A stretch of 64,000 nucleotides of DNA from Halomonas socia (GCF_010977575.1 NZ_CP048812.1:1798001-1862000), one strand, 5' to 3'; shown: positions 27,797-36,782, counted from the first letter of the stretch. The notes: generated by a model from the letters alone, not told the origin. A program made the numbers and translations.

Positions 27797-29775
27797 GAGG
27801 TCATGCTCTCCTGGTCGCTGGCGGGGTGCGCCTTAAGATGGTTGATGACGCCGCCGGCCGCCAGCAGCTCGCGTTGGCGCCGGGTCAGGCCGTGGTGAAG
27901 GTGCAGCTCGCCCTTGCCGACGATCTCGACGGCAAGTGTGGGCCCGGCGGCCAGCTGGGCGTGCAGGTCGTGGATCACCAGGCGGTCGTCCTGGGCCAGA
28001 CGCGCCGCGTCGCTGGCGTCGATGAAGGTCAGCGGCAGGGCGCCGAAGCAGATCAGGTTCTGCCAGTGGATGCGCGCGAAGCTCCTGGCCAGCACCACTT
28101 GCAGGCCCAGATAGCGGGGCACCAGGGCGGCGTTCTCGCGGCTCGATCCCTGGCCGTAGTTGTGGCCACCAACGATGGCGTGGCCGCCGCGAGTGCGGCT
28201 GGCCTCTGCGCGCCGCGCGTAGTCTGGGTCCAGCGCCTCGAAGGTGAACGGCGCCGAGGCGTAGACGCTGCTCCAGTAGGGTAGCACCCGCTGTCCCGCC
28301 GGCATGATGTCGTCGGTGGAGACGTTATCGCCGGTGACCAGTAGCACCGGTACCTCGAGGGTGCCGGGCAGGACGGCGAGTTCGGGCAGCGTCGGAGTGT
28401 TGTCGGTCTTCTGCAGCGGCTTGAGGCACGCCTCGGCCGGTGGCAGCGGCGCCGTGAAGAGGTCGCGATTGACCACCATTTGCTCGGGTTCCTGAATGCG
28501 CGGATAGGCCATGTCGAGGCTGCGCGGGTCGCTGATCACGCCGGCCAGCGCCGAGGCGGCGGCGGTCTCCGGGCTGCACAGGAAGACACTGTCCTCGCGG
28601 GTGCCGGAGCGTCCCGGGAAGTTGCGCGGCACGGTGCGCAGGCTGTTGAGGCCCACTGCGGGCGCCTGGCCCATGCCGATGCAGCCGTTGCAGCCGGCCT
28701 GGTGCAGGCGCGCGCCGCAGGCTACCAGGTCACCCAGGTAGCCCTCGCCGATCAGCGTGGTCAGCACCTGGCGCGACGAGGGGTTGATATCCAGCGACAC
28801 GCCCTCGGCCACGCGACGCCCGCGTACCATCTCTGCCACCACCGCGAAGTCGCGGTAGCCCGGGTTGCCCGAGGAGCCGATATAGGCCTGATGCAGCGGC
28901 TCGCCGGCCACCTCGCGCACCGGTACCACCTTGTCGGGACTCGACGGCAGCGCGATCAGCGGCTCGAGGCTGGAGAGATCGAGGGTCTCCTCGCGGTCGT
29001 AGGCGCAGCCCGGCTCGGCGGCCAGTGCTTTCCAGTCCGCCTCGCGGCCGCGGGCCGCCAGGAAGCGGCGGGTCTCGTCGTCGCTGGGAAACAGGGTGGC
29101 GGTGGCACCCATCTCGGTGCCCATATTGGCCAGCACGTGGCGGTCCATGGCCGAGAGGCCCGCCAGCCCCGGGCCGTGATACTCAATGATGGTGTTCTTG
29201 CCGCCGGCCACGCCGTGGCGGCGCAGCAGTTCGAGCACCGCATCCTTGGCCGAGACCCAGTCGGGCAGGCGGCCCTCCAGGCGAATGCCCCAGATTTGCG
29301 GCATGCTCAGGTAGAGCGGTTCGCCGGCCATGGCCATGGCCACCTCGATGCCGCCGGCACCGATCGCCAGCATGCCCAGCGAGCCGGCCGCGGTGGTGTG
29401 GCTGTCGCAGCCGACGATGGACTGCCCCGGTACGCCGAACTGCTCCATATGCACCGGGTGGCTGATGCCGTTGCCGGGGCCGGAGTACCACACGCCGAAG
29501 CGTTCGCAGGCGCTCTTCAGGAACAGGTAGGTCTCGGCGTTGAGGTGGTCGGCCTGGACCAGGCCGTGGTCGATGTACTGCACGCTGGGCTGGGTCTTCA
29601 CCCGGTCGAGGCCCATGGCCTCGAGTTCGAGCATCACCAGGGTGCCGAGCACGTCCTGCAGCAGGGCCTGGTCGATGCGCAGGGCGATCTCGCTGCCGGG
29701 GGTCATCTCGCCCTCCACCAGGTGGTCACGGATCAGCTGCTGGGCGAGGTTCATGGGAGCGTCAGGAAGGGTCAT
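27793..29775 (-). CDS. Aconitase-family hydratase (Aquifex-type putative aconitate hydratase)
   Basis: A 660-residue 4Fe-4S hydro-lyase, shorter than housekeeping AcnA/AcnB (about 850-900). It has the cluster region GCDSHTTAAGSLGMLAIG and cysteines in AGCNGCIGMG, the swivel-domain motif GGHNYGQGSSRE, and GDNVSTDDIMPAG. This length and layout match the putative aconitate hydratase (TIGR01342) class. In an operon with a lyase, a CoA-transferase remnant and a GntR regulator it probably isomerises a tricarboxylate or a methylated dicarboxylate in a catabolic route. ATG 29775 lacks a strong ribosome-binding site; ATG 29754 is an alternative. Confidence 0.82.
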   Translation of the reverse strand: MTLPDAPMNLAQQLIRDHLVEGEMTPGSEIALRIDQALLQDVLGTLVMLELEAMGLDRVKTQPSVQYIDHGLVQADHLNAETYLFLKSACERFGVWYSGPGNGISHPVHMEQFGVPGQSIVGCDSHTTAAGSLGMLAIGAGGIEVAMAMAGEPLYLSMPQIWGIRLEGRLPDWVSAKDAVLELLRRHGVAGGKNTIIEYHGPGLAGLSAMDRHVLANMGTEMGATATLFPSDDETRRFLAARGREADWKALAAEPGCAYDREETLDLSSLEPLIALPSSPDKVVPVREVAGEPLHQAYIGSSGNPGYRDFAVVAEMVRGRRVAEGVSLDINPSSRQVLTTLIGEGYLGDLVACGARLHQAGCNGCIGMGQAPAVGLNSLRTVPRNFPGRSGTREDSVFLCSPETAAASALAGVISDPRSLDMAYPRIQEPEQMVVNRDLFTAPLPPAEACLKPLQKTDNTPTLPELAVLPGTLEVPVLLVTGDNVSTDDIMPAGQRVLPYWSSVYASAPFTFEALDPDYARRAEASRTRGGHAIVGGHNYGQGSSRENAALVPRYLGLQVVLARSFARIHWQNLICFGALPLTFIDASDAARLAQDDRLVIHDLHAQLAAGPTLAVEIVGKGELHLHHGLTRRQRELLAAGGVINHLKAHPASDQESMTS

Positions 29776-29832
29776 GAGCGGTGCCTGTGGCGTGTTGTTG
29801 TAATGGGATCAGGTGTCGGAAATTGCAGTGCG

Positions 29833-30291
29833 CTAGATGATGCCGCGCTGGCGCAGGCCGTCGATGCGCGCGGGAGGATGGTCCAGCCAGCCCTCGAGGA
29901 TCTGCTGGGTATGCTCGCCGAGCCGCGGCCCGCAGTGCTTGACCTCGCCAGGGGTGCGCGACAGCCGCGGGAAGACGTTCTGCATCGGCAGCGGCTGGCC
30001 GCTGGCGTCGCGGCGCTCGATGATCGTCTCGCGGGCCTGGAAGTGCGGGTCGTCGAGCATCTCGGCGGTGCGCAGGTCGAGGGTCATCGAGCACTTGTTG
30101 CGGGCGATGATAGGCCACCACAGGGTGTTGCCGTCGGCGTCGCGCTGGCCCCACTGGCGCATGGCATCGCCCTTGCCCGGGGGCTCGATCTTGACCAGCT
30201 CGGCGCCGAAGTCGGCAAGTATCCGGCCGCAATAGGGGCCGGCGATCAGTTGGCCGAGTTCGATGACGCGAATGTCGTCGAGAGGTTGCAT
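29833..30291 (-). pseudogene. Family III CoA-transferase (CaiB/BaiF) with a large internal in-frame deletion
   Basis: A 152-residue frame that reads as two ends of one CoA-transferase. Residues 1-75 are the classic N-terminus (LDDIRVIELGQLIAGPYCGR, FGAELVKIEPPGKGD, LDLRT). Residues 76-152 are the C-terminal tail (AEMLDDPHFQARE, RLGEHTQQILEGWL). Normal members are about 400 residues, so some 250 from the middle are absent, including the catalytic Asp. The join lies near 30061-30069 (ACCGCCGAG on the coding strand), suggesting deletion between short repeats. Start and GAGGTG ribosome-binding site are intact. It is unlikely to be catalytically active. Confidence 0.8.
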
Positions 30292-30296
30292 GGGGG

Positions 30297-30980
30297 TCAC
30301 CTCGCTGAGCGGATGCGTTGTTGTCTTGGCTGCTGGGCATGGCGTGCGGGTGGGTGCAGCTGGGCGGCACGCGCGGCAAGAATGTGCGCGCGCATCACCG
30401 ATGCGGCCCACTCGCCGTCGCCGGCTGCCAGCGCGCGGATGATCTCGCGGTGATGGCGCATGCTGCCGTAGAGCTCTTCGTCGCTGTAGTGATGGAAGCT
30501 GCGACGCGACACCGGTACCTGGACGATGGCCTCGAGCAGGCGCTGCAACCGTGGGCTGTCGGCGGCGGTAATCAGTTCGGCGTGAAAGCGATCATTGAGG
30601 GTTGCGATCTCGTCGATGGCCTGGGCGTCGCCGCGCTCGCAGAGCTGTTCCATATGGCAGGCCAGCTCGCCCAACGAATCCAGACGCGGGGCGTCGATGC
30701 GCGAGGCCGCGCGCCTAACCACCTGGGGCTCGAGCAGCACGCGCAGCTCGAAGACCTCCTCTACGTCGCGCTGGGTCCAGGACACCACTCGCGCCCCGTG
30801 ATGGGGAATCACCTCTACCCAGCCGTCGGATACCAGGCGGCGCAGGGCTTCACGGATTGGCGTGCGGCTCAGCTCCAGCTCCTGGCCGATGGTGGCCTCG
30901 CGGACATAGCTGCCGGCCGCATACTGGCCGTCGAGGATGCGCTGCTTGATGATGGCGTAGACGCGGTCGGCGGCGGTCAT
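30297..30980 (-). CDS. GntR family regulator, FCD subfamily
   Basis: A 227-residue repressor-type regulator. The N-terminal winged helix-turn-helix reads LSRTPIREALRRLVSDGWVEV. The FCD effector domain follows (FELRVLLEPQVVRRAA, NDRFHAELITAAD, HHREIIRALAAGD), with the Asp/His residues that commonly bind a metal and a carboxylate effector. It is the first gene of the minus-strand operon with the CoA-transferase remnant (5 nt apart), aconitase and lyase, and probably controls it. Candidate operators lie in the gap upstream. Confidence 0.87.
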   Translation of the reverse strand: MTAADRVYAIIKQRILDGQYAAGSYVREATIGQELELSRTPIREALRRLVSDGWVEVIPHHGARVVSWTQRDVEEVFELRVLLEPQVVRRAASRIDAPRLDSLGELACHMEQLCERGDAQAIDEIATLNDRFHAELITAADSPRLQRLLEAIVQVPVSRRSFHHYSDEELYGSMRHHREIIRALAAGDGEWAASVMRAHILAARAAQLHPPARHAQQPRQQRIRSAR

Positions 30981-31036
30981 GGACGAACTCCGTGTAGGGC
31001 ATGGCGCAACAAGGCAGGACTAAGGTCGTATCGATT

Positions 31037-31048
31037 ATTGTGTACGAT
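31037..31048. promoter_or_regulatory. Candidate GntR/FCD operator 1
   Basis: ATTGTGTACGAT, an imperfect dyad resembling the ATTGTATACAAT type bound by several FCD-family GntR regulators. Located 57 nt upstream of the gntR start. Confidence 0.5.
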
Positions 31049-31064
31049 TATTTGAAATATCGCA

Positions 31065-31082
31065 CAATATAGGCCTATATTG
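31065..31082. promoter_or_regulatory. Perfect 18-bp palindrome
   Basis: CAATATAGG followed by its exact reverse complement CCTATATTG, lying between the two GntR-like sites. Which regulator uses it (GntR or LysR) cannot be told. Confidence 0.5.
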
Positions 31083-31099
31083 GCGTCAAAATGAGAAGA

Positions 31100-31111
31100 G
31101 TTGTATACCAT
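31100..31111. promoter_or_regulatory. Candidate GntR/FCD operator 2
   Basis: GTTGTATACCAT, an imperfect dyad of the same type as 31037-31048. The centres are 63 bp apart, six helical turns, so both lie on the same face of the DNA. Confidence 0.5.
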
Positions 31112-31223
31112 TTTAGGTTAAGTCCCGCCTCTTCACATAACGACAACGCTGAGACCGCAACCACCAAGCGGTGTATGATGGCCCTGGCTATCCGCTGATG
31201 AGGAACCGAGGTGAGACGCTGCC

Positions 31224-32150
31224 ATGAAGCTTGATACCACGTCGCTCAAGCTGTTCGTCAGGGTCGCCGAGAAGGGCACCATTGCCGGTGCCGCCGAGGC
31301 GGAGTTCATTGCTACCTCGGCGGTCAGCAAGCGTATAAGCGAGCTGGAGGAGGTGTTCAATACGCCGCTTTTGCTGCGCACCAACAAGGGCGTCGAATTG
31401 ACTGCAGCGGGCATCGCACTGCTCAATATGGCGCGTGGGGTGCTGCATAACCTAGACGATATTTTCGTACAGATGCGAGAATATTCCAGCGGCTTGCGTG
31501 GCAATGTTCGTGTCTATGCCAATATGTCAGCCATTACCCAGTACTTGCCCAGCGAGATACAGTCTTTTTTTCTCAAGCACCCGGAAATCAACATCCACCT
31601 CGAGGAAAAGGTCAGCCCGATTATCACTCGTGAGGTGGCCAGCAACGGCACCGATGTCGGTATCTGTGCGCTGCTTCCTCATGGCCAGGACCTGGAAACC
31701 TTTCCCTATCATACCGACGATCTGGTGGTGGTGACGCCGCTCGATCATCCGCTGGCCGTGCACGACAGCATTCGCTTCGATGACACCCTCGGCTATGCCT
31801 ATGTCGGCCTGCAGTCGGCGAGTGCCATCAATCTCGAGTTGATCAAGGCCTCTAGCCAGGCCAATCGTCCCTTGAACATCCGTATCCAGGTAACCAGCTA
31901 CGACGCGCTTTGCCTGATGGTCGAGGCCGGCATGGGGATTGGCGTGGTACCACGCGGCGCCTTGCGTCCCTATGCCGGCGGCATCGGTATCAAGGTGATT
32001 GCGCTGCGCGATGAGTGGGCGAGGCGCAAGCTGGCGATCTTCGTCAATTCGTTCGAATCCCTGCCCATGGCGGCGAGGCTTTTCGTCGACCATCTGGTGG
32101 AGTCCTCATGCGAAAACAAACTTGATGTGATGGCCAAAAGCGATGAATAG
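31224..32150 (+). CDS. LysR family transcriptional regulator
   Basis: A 308-residue LysR regulator: N-terminal helix-turn-helix (LKLFVRVAEKGTIAGAAEAEFIATSAVSKRI in part) and a substrate-binding domain (NIHLEEKVSPIITREV, GMGIGVVPRGALRPYAGG). It stands upstream of the TRAP-TAXI operon on the same strand and may regulate it; it could equally act on the divergent GntR operon. The codon and base composition is slightly less GC-rich than its neighbours. Confidence 0.86.
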   Translation: MKLDTTSLKLFVRVAEKGTIAGAAEAEFIATSAVSKRISELEEVFNTPLLLRTNKGVELTAAGIALLNMARGVLHNLDDIFVQMREYSSGLRGNVRVYANMSAITQYLPSEIQSFFLKHPEINIHLEEKVSPIITREVASNGTDVGICALLPHGQDLETFPYHTDDLVVVTPLDHPLAVHDSIRFDDTLGYAYVGLQSASAINLELIKASSQANRPLNIRIQVTSYDALCLMVEAGMGIGVVPRGALRPYAGGIGIKVIALRDEWARRKLAIFVNSFESLPMAARLFVDHLVESSCENKLDVMAKSDE

Positions 32151-32369
32151 TGCCTGATATTTCCTGCCATCGTATTTGGCGATGGCGGAGTCATGAATGG
32201 CCATTACTTGGGCCAGCGTTGCGCCTTCACCCGCATGGGTGACTCCACTATATTTCCAATGAGGGCCAGTGCTCGCCCAAGGAGGCACCTACGCCAAGAT
32301 GAACGGACGCTTATCGACCTAAACCATCACCGCAATCCGCCTTATAACAACACAATCGAGGTAAACCGG

Positions 32370-33362
32370 ATGAACGCCACGCTCAAGACCTTCCGCAAGG
32401 CCCGTCAGCTGTTACCGATCTCGCTACTGGCGGTCGGCAGCATCGCCGCCGGTGTCGCCCAGGCCCAGGAGTCGCTGAACATTGGTGCCGTGCCCACCGG
32501 CACCGGCTGGTTCTTCGGCATCTCCGAAGGCGCCCGGGTGATCAGCGCCAACACTCCCTATGAAATCTCCGTGCGCGAGACCGGCGGTACCCGCGAGAAT
32601 GCCATCCGCCTGGGCCGCGATGAGCTGGACCTGGCCTTTACCGAGGCGCTGGTCGGCTACGAGATGTATAACGGCATCGGCCGCTTCGAGGAGACGCCCA
32701 ACGAGAATGCTCGCCTGATCTACTGGATCGCGCCTTCGACCATGCACTGGGCGGTGCGCCAGGACTCGGACATCGCAACCTTCGACGATCTCAACGGCCA
32801 GCGCTTCAATCCCAGCAGCATCGGCGGCGGCGGTGAGTACATCACCGAACTGGTGTTCGATATCCTCGACGTCGAGCCCGACTTCCAGCGCATGCGTATC
32901 GACGATGCCGCCGAGGGCGTCACCGACGGCCGCCTGGTCGGCTTCAGCTACAACGGCGTGCCGCCGATCCCGGCCTTCACCGAGGTCCACTCGTCGCGTC
33001 CGCTGCAGCTGCTGTCACTGTCCCAGGAGCAGCTCGACCTGGTCACCGAGGAGCTGCCGTTCCTGTCGCCATCGGTGATTCCGGCCGGGACCTACCGCGA
33101 CATGGACGAGGCCACCTCGCTGGGTATCTACATGGGCGTGGCTGCCAATGCCAGCCTCGACGACGATATCGTCTACGAAATCACCAAGGCCTACTGGGAG
33201 AATCATGATCAGGTAGCGGCCTCCTTTGCCCCGGCCGACGGCGTGACGCCCCAGGACGTGATAGATAATGCGACCTTCCCGCTGCATGCCGGTGCGCTGC
33301 GTTACTATCAGGAGCTCGAGCTGGAGATCCCCGACGACGTCATGCCCCCTGAGGTGCAGTAA
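32370..33362 (+). CDS. TRAP transporter solute-binding protein, TAXI family
   Basis: A 330-residue secreted binding protein (signal peptide ending GVAQAQ) of the TAXI type: LNIGAVPTGTGWFFGISEGARVI, ETGGTRENAIRLGRDELDLAF, and the late EVYKAYWE-like region ITKAYWENHDQVA. It delivers a solute, typically a carboxylate, to the fused TRAP permease encoded next. ATG 32370 has GAGGT just upstream; the longer open frame is not supported. The preceding 219-bp gap (32151-32369) holds no gene that I trust. Confidence 0.86.
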   Translation: MNATLKTFRKARQLLPISLLAVGSIAAGVAQAQESLNIGAVPTGTGWFFGISEGARVISANTPYEISVRETGGTRENAIRLGRDELDLAFTEALVGYEMYNGIGRFEETPNENARLIYWIAPSTMHWAVRQDSDIATFDDLNGQRFNPSSIGGGGEYITELVFDILDVEPDFQRMRIDDAAEGVTDGRLVGFSYNGVPPIPAFTEVHSSRPLQLLSLSQEQLDLVTEELPFLSPSVIPAGTYRDMDEATSLGIYMGVAANASLDDDIVYEITKAYWENHDQVAASFAPADGVTPQDVIDNATFPLHAGALRYYQELELEIPDDVMPPEVQ

Positions 33363-33467
33363 GCGTCGTCACTGCCTCGTCGGCAGCTCGGCCGCCGACG
33401 GGGTATCGTCCGATCACATCCATTCGTCGTCGGCGGCCCAGCGGGTCGGCGGCGCGGGAGCTTGGTA

Positions 33468-35426
33468 ATGGGCACGCCTCGAGAGCAACAGGTCGTCGAG
33501 AAGTATTCCGATGATTCCGGCAAGCGCAAGCTGACGGGCATCTGGTTTCTGGTCATGCGCATCACCGCCGTGTCCATGGCGCTATTCCACCTCTACGCCG
33601 CGGTCACCGGGGCGGTCAATACCCAGAACGCGATCCACCTGATGTTCGCCATCCCGCTGATTTTCCTCGCCTACACCTGCCGGGCACGCGACAGCGAACG
33701 GCTGCCCTGGTACGACGTGATACCGGTGCTGCTGGGGGTGGCCATCAGCGCCTACTACATCTACCACTTCGACCGCATCCTCTATGACCTCGGCTATCTG
33801 ATGCCGACCAATGCCGATCTGTTGTTCGGCATTGCCGCCATCTTGCTGCTGCTGGAGGCGTGCCGCCGAGCCATCGGCCTGGCCTTCCCGGTGCTGGTGC
33901 TGGTGGCGCTGACCTACGCCTATTTCGGGCGCTATCTGCCCGGCGTCTGGGGTCACGGCGGCTACGGTTGGGCGGACCTGGTGGCGACTTTCTACATGAG
34001 CCCCACCGGTGTCTACGGCAGCCTGATGCGCACCTCGTCGACGGTGATCGTGATCTTTATCATGTTCGGTGCGCTGCTGGTCACCACCGGCGGGGGCGAT
34101 ACCTTCATGCGTCTCTCCAACGCCGCCACCGGACGCATGTCCGGCGGGCCGGCCAAGGCGGCGACCCTATGCAGCGCGCTGTTCGGCAGCATCAGCGGCA
34201 GCACCGCCGCCAACGTGGCCACCACCGGGGTGTTCACCATCCCGCTGATGAAGAAGAACGGCTATAGCCCACGCTTTGCTGCGGCCACCGAGGCCTCGGC
34301 GTCCACCGGCGGGCAGATCCTGCCGCCGATCATGGGGGCGGCGGCCTTCGTCATGGCCGACGTGATCTCCACCAGCTATCTGGAGATCATCGGCGCGGCG
34401 CTGATCCCGGCGCTGCTGTTCTATCTCGCCATCTGGATGAGCGTGCACTTCGAGGCCAAGCGGCTGGGCCTCACGCCGGTGCCCAAGTCGCAGCGCCCGA
34501 CCCTGCGCGAGGGGCTGTTCAATATCGAGACGCTGGTGGTGCCGATCGCGGTGCTGGTGACGCTGCTGGTGTTGCGCTACACCCCGACCACCGCCGCAGT
34601 GGCGGCCTACTTCACCGCGGTGCTGATCTACCTGTTCTCGTGGCGCAGCCCGGGCACCCTGTGGGAGCGCGTCAAGTCGCTTCCGGCAGCCCTCGAGGCC
34701 GGCGCCATGACCGCGGCGATGATCGCGGTGATCATCGGCAGCGTGGCGATCATCGCCTCGGTGATCAGCCTCACCGGCCTGGGCCTCAAGGTCTCCTCGG
34801 TGATCCTGGTGGTCAGCGGCGGTGACGTGCTGATCACGCTGGTGCTGGCGATGGTGGTGGCGATCATCCTCGGCATGGGCCTGCCCACGGTGGCGGCCTA
34901 CATGCTTGCCGCCTCGGTGGTGGCGGCGGCCTTCATCGAAGCCGGGCTGCCGAGCCTCTCGGCCCACCTGTTCATCCTCTATTTTGCGATCCTCTCAGGG
35001 GTCACGCCGCCGGTGGCGCTGGCCGCCTATATCGGCGGCGCGATCGCCGGGTCGCACTGGTTCAAGACCGCGCTGACCGCGACCAAGATCTCGCTGGGCG
35101 GTTTCCTGATTCCCTATATGTTCATTTACCACCCGCCGCTGCTGGGAAACGGCACGGCGCTGGAGATCGCCCTCGCCGTCGGCTCCGGGGTATTGGGGAT
35201 CATCGCCCTGGCCGGCTCGACCATCGGCTACTTTCTGCGGCCCTGCAGCTGGCTGGAGCGCGGGCTGCTGCTGGCCGCGGCACTGATGCTGATTACCGGC
35301 CAACTGCTCACCGACGCCATCGGCATCGTGCTGATCGTTGGCTTGTTCATCTGGCAATATCGTCATAACCGGGCGACGCTAGCGCCTTCTTCCCACTCCA
35401 CGACAGGCAAGGAACCCGCGCAATGA
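33468..35426 (+). CDS. TRAP transporter permease, fused small and large subunits
   Basis: A 652-residue membrane protein combining the DctQ-like four-helix part (residues ~25-130) and the DctM-like part, as usual for TAXI systems. Signatures: FGSISGSTAANVATTGVFTIPLMK and ASASTGGQILPPIMGAAAFVMAD. It imports solute using the Na+ gradient. ATG 33468 is preceded by GGGAG. Its last codon overlaps the dehydrogenase start (ATGA). Confidence 0.9.
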   Translation: MGTPREQQVVEKYSDDSGKRKLTGIWFLVMRITAVSMALFHLYAAVTGAVNTQNAIHLMFAIPLIFLAYTCRARDSERLPWYDVIPVLLGVAISAYYIYHFDRILYDLGYLMPTNADLLFGIAAILLLLEACRRAIGLAFPVLVLVALTYAYFGRYLPGVWGHGGYGWADLVATFYMSPTGVYGSLMRTSSTVIVIFIMFGALLVTTGGGDTFMRLSNAATGRMSGGPAKAATLCSALFGSISGSTAANVATTGVFTIPLMKKNGYSPRFAAATEASASTGGQILPPIMGAAAFVMADVISTSYLEIIGAALIPALLFYLAIWMSVHFEAKRLGLTPVPKSQRPTLREGLFNIETLVVPIAVLVTLLVLRYTPTTAAVAAYFTAVLIYLFSWRSPGTLWERVKSLPAALEAGAMTAAMIAVIIGSVAIIASVISLTGLGLKVSSVILVVSGGDVLITLVLAMVVAIILGMGLPTVAAYMLAASVVAAAFIEAGLPSLSAHLFILYFAILSGVTPPVALAAYIGGAIAGSHWFKTALTATKISLGGFLIPYMFIYHPPLLGNGTALEIALAVGSGVLGIIALAGSTIGYFLRPCSWLERGLLLAAALMLITGQLLTDAIGIVLIVGLFIWQYRHNRATLAPSSHSTTGKEPAQ

Positions 35427-36346
35427 AGATCGTGATCCCCGACGACTATCAAGATGTGGTACGTACCCTGGACGCCTTCGGCAGGCTCGAGGGTCACGAT
35501 GTGACGATTCATCATGACACCCTGACCGATCTCGATGCCCTGGCCGAGCGCTTCAAGGACGCCGAGGCGCTGGTGCTGATCCGCGAGCGGACCCGGATCA
35601 GCGAGGCGCTGCTGGCCAGGCTGCCCAAGCTGCGCTACATCAGCCAGACCGGTGGCGGCGCGGCGCATATCGACCACGAGGCGTGTGCCCGTCACGGGGT
35701 CAAGGTGCTGACCGGTACCGGCTCGCCGGTGGCCGCTGCGGAACTGGCCTGGGGCCTGCTGATGGCCGCAACCCGGCATATTCCCCAGGAGGTCGAGAAC
35801 CTCAAGGCCGGCCGTTGGCAGCGCACCCTGGGCACCGGGCTCAAGGGACGTACTCTGGGGATCTTCGGCTATGGCAAGATTGGCCAGCTGGTCGCCGGCT
35901 ACGGCCAGGCATTCGGCATGCAGCTGCTGGTGTGGGGCCGCGAGGGCACCCGCCAGCGTGCCGCCGAGGCGGGGCTCGAGGTCGCCGCCAGCCAGGACGA
36001 CCTGTTCGCGCGCAGCGACGTGCTCAGCCTGCATCTGCGCCTCAACGACGACACCCGCAGTATCGTCACGGCCGAGCATCTGGCGTTGATGCAGCCTGAG
36101 GTGGTGTTGATCAACACCAGCCGCGCCGAGCTGATCGAGTCCGGCGCGCTGGAGGCGGCGCTGCGTGCGGGGCGCCCGGGGCGTGCCGGTATCGACGTCT
36201 TCGAGCAGGAGCCGCTGTTCGAGCACCCCATGCTGGCCCTGCCGGGGCTGGTCGCCACGCCACATCTCGGCTACGTCGAGAAGGACAGCTACGAGCTCTA
36301 CTTCGGCGATGCCTTCGACAACCTGCTGGCCGCCGCCAGCCAGTGA
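35423..36346 (+). CDS. D-isomer-specific 2-hydroxyacid dehydrogenase
   Basis: A 307-residue NAD(P)-dependent dehydrogenase: nucleotide-binding GRTLGIFGYGKIGQLVAGYG, RIERTR-like ERTRISEALLARLP, VLINTSRAELIESGAL, and the catalytic Arg-Glu-His set (the His in TPHLGYVEKDSYE). It overlaps the TRAP permease by 4 nt, so it likely reduces or oxidises the transported compound or its 2-keto derivative. The precise substrate is not evident. Confidence 0.87.
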   Translation: MKIVIPDDYQDVVRTLDAFGRLEGHDVTIHHDTLTDLDALAERFKDAEALVLIRERTRISEALLARLPKLRYISQTGGGAAHIDHEACARHGVKVLTGTGSPVAAAELAWGLLMAATRHIPQEVENLKAGRWQRTLGTGLKGRTLGIFGYGKIGQLVAGYGQAFGMQLLVWGREGTRQRAAEAGLEVAASQDDLFARSDVLSLHLRLNDDTRSIVTAEHLALMQPEVVLINTSRAELIESGALEAALRAGRPGRAGIDVFEQEPLFEHPMLALPGLVATPHLGYVEKDSYELYFGDAFDNLLAAASQ

Positions 36347-36357
36347 GGAGATGCGCC

Positions 36358-36762
36358 ATGAGCCATCGCAACGACGAGCTCGACCCGCAGGGGATCGCCG
36401 CGCGCCGCGAGGTACTGGGCGACGCCTACGTCGACCGCTCGCTGGACGGCGCCGACGACTTCAGCTGGCCGCTGCAGGAGCTGGTGACCCGCAACTGCTG
36501 GGGCGATATCTGGACCCGCGAGGGCCTGCCGCGGCAGACCCGTAGCCTGGTCAACCTGGGCATGATGGTTGCCCTCAATCGACCCCATGAGCTCAAGATT
36601 CATCTCAAGGGTGCGCTCAACAACGGCTGCACGCCGGCGGAAATCCGCGAGGTGCTGCTGCAGAGCGCCGCCTACTGCGGCTTCCCGGCGGCCATCGACG
36701 GCTTCCGCGTGGCCCGCGAAGTGCTCGCCGAAGAGGGCATCGAGTTCCACGACGGCGAGTGA
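36358..36762 (+). CDS. Carboxymuconolactone decarboxylase (CMD) family protein
   Basis: A 134-residue member of the AhpD/CMD fold, close to PcaC in length and pattern: NDELDPQGIAARREVLGDAYVDRSL, RQTRSLVNLGMMVALNRP, HLKGALNNGCTPAEIREVLLQSAAYCG. PcaC decarboxylates 4-carboxymuconolactone in protocatechuate breakdown, but isolated family members often have other roles. It lies 11 nt after the dehydrogenase and is the last gene of the TRAP operon. ATG 36358 is chosen for the GAGGAG at 36345-36350. Confidence 0.82.
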   Translation: MSHRNDELDPQGIAARREVLGDAYVDRSLDGADDFSWPLQELVTRNCWGDIWTREGLPRQTRSLVNLGMMVALNRPHELKIHLKGALNNGCTPAEIREVLLQSAAYCGFPAAIDGFRVAREVLAEEGIEFHDGE

Positions 36763-36782
36763 TTCAGCGCATCGGCAAACAC

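Larger units (their letters stand above)
30981..31223. promoter_or_regulatory. Divergent control region, GntR / LysR
   Basis: 243 bp, markedly AT-rich between 31030 and 31125. It holds two ATTGTATACAAT-like dyads and one perfect 18-bp palindrome, listed separately. It lies between the GntR operon (minus) and the LysR gene (plus). Confidence 0.6.

Noticed and set aside
28480-30453. A 657-residue frame antisense to the aconitase-like operon
   Set aside because: Composition (Ala/His/Gly rich) and complete overlap with recognised enzymes mark it as a shadow.
32106-32288. Minus-strand frame containing GVTHAGEGATLAQVMAIHDS upstream of the TAXI gene
   Set aside because: Looks vaguely protein-like and could be a gene remnant, but it is short, overlaps the end of lysR, and I recognise no family.
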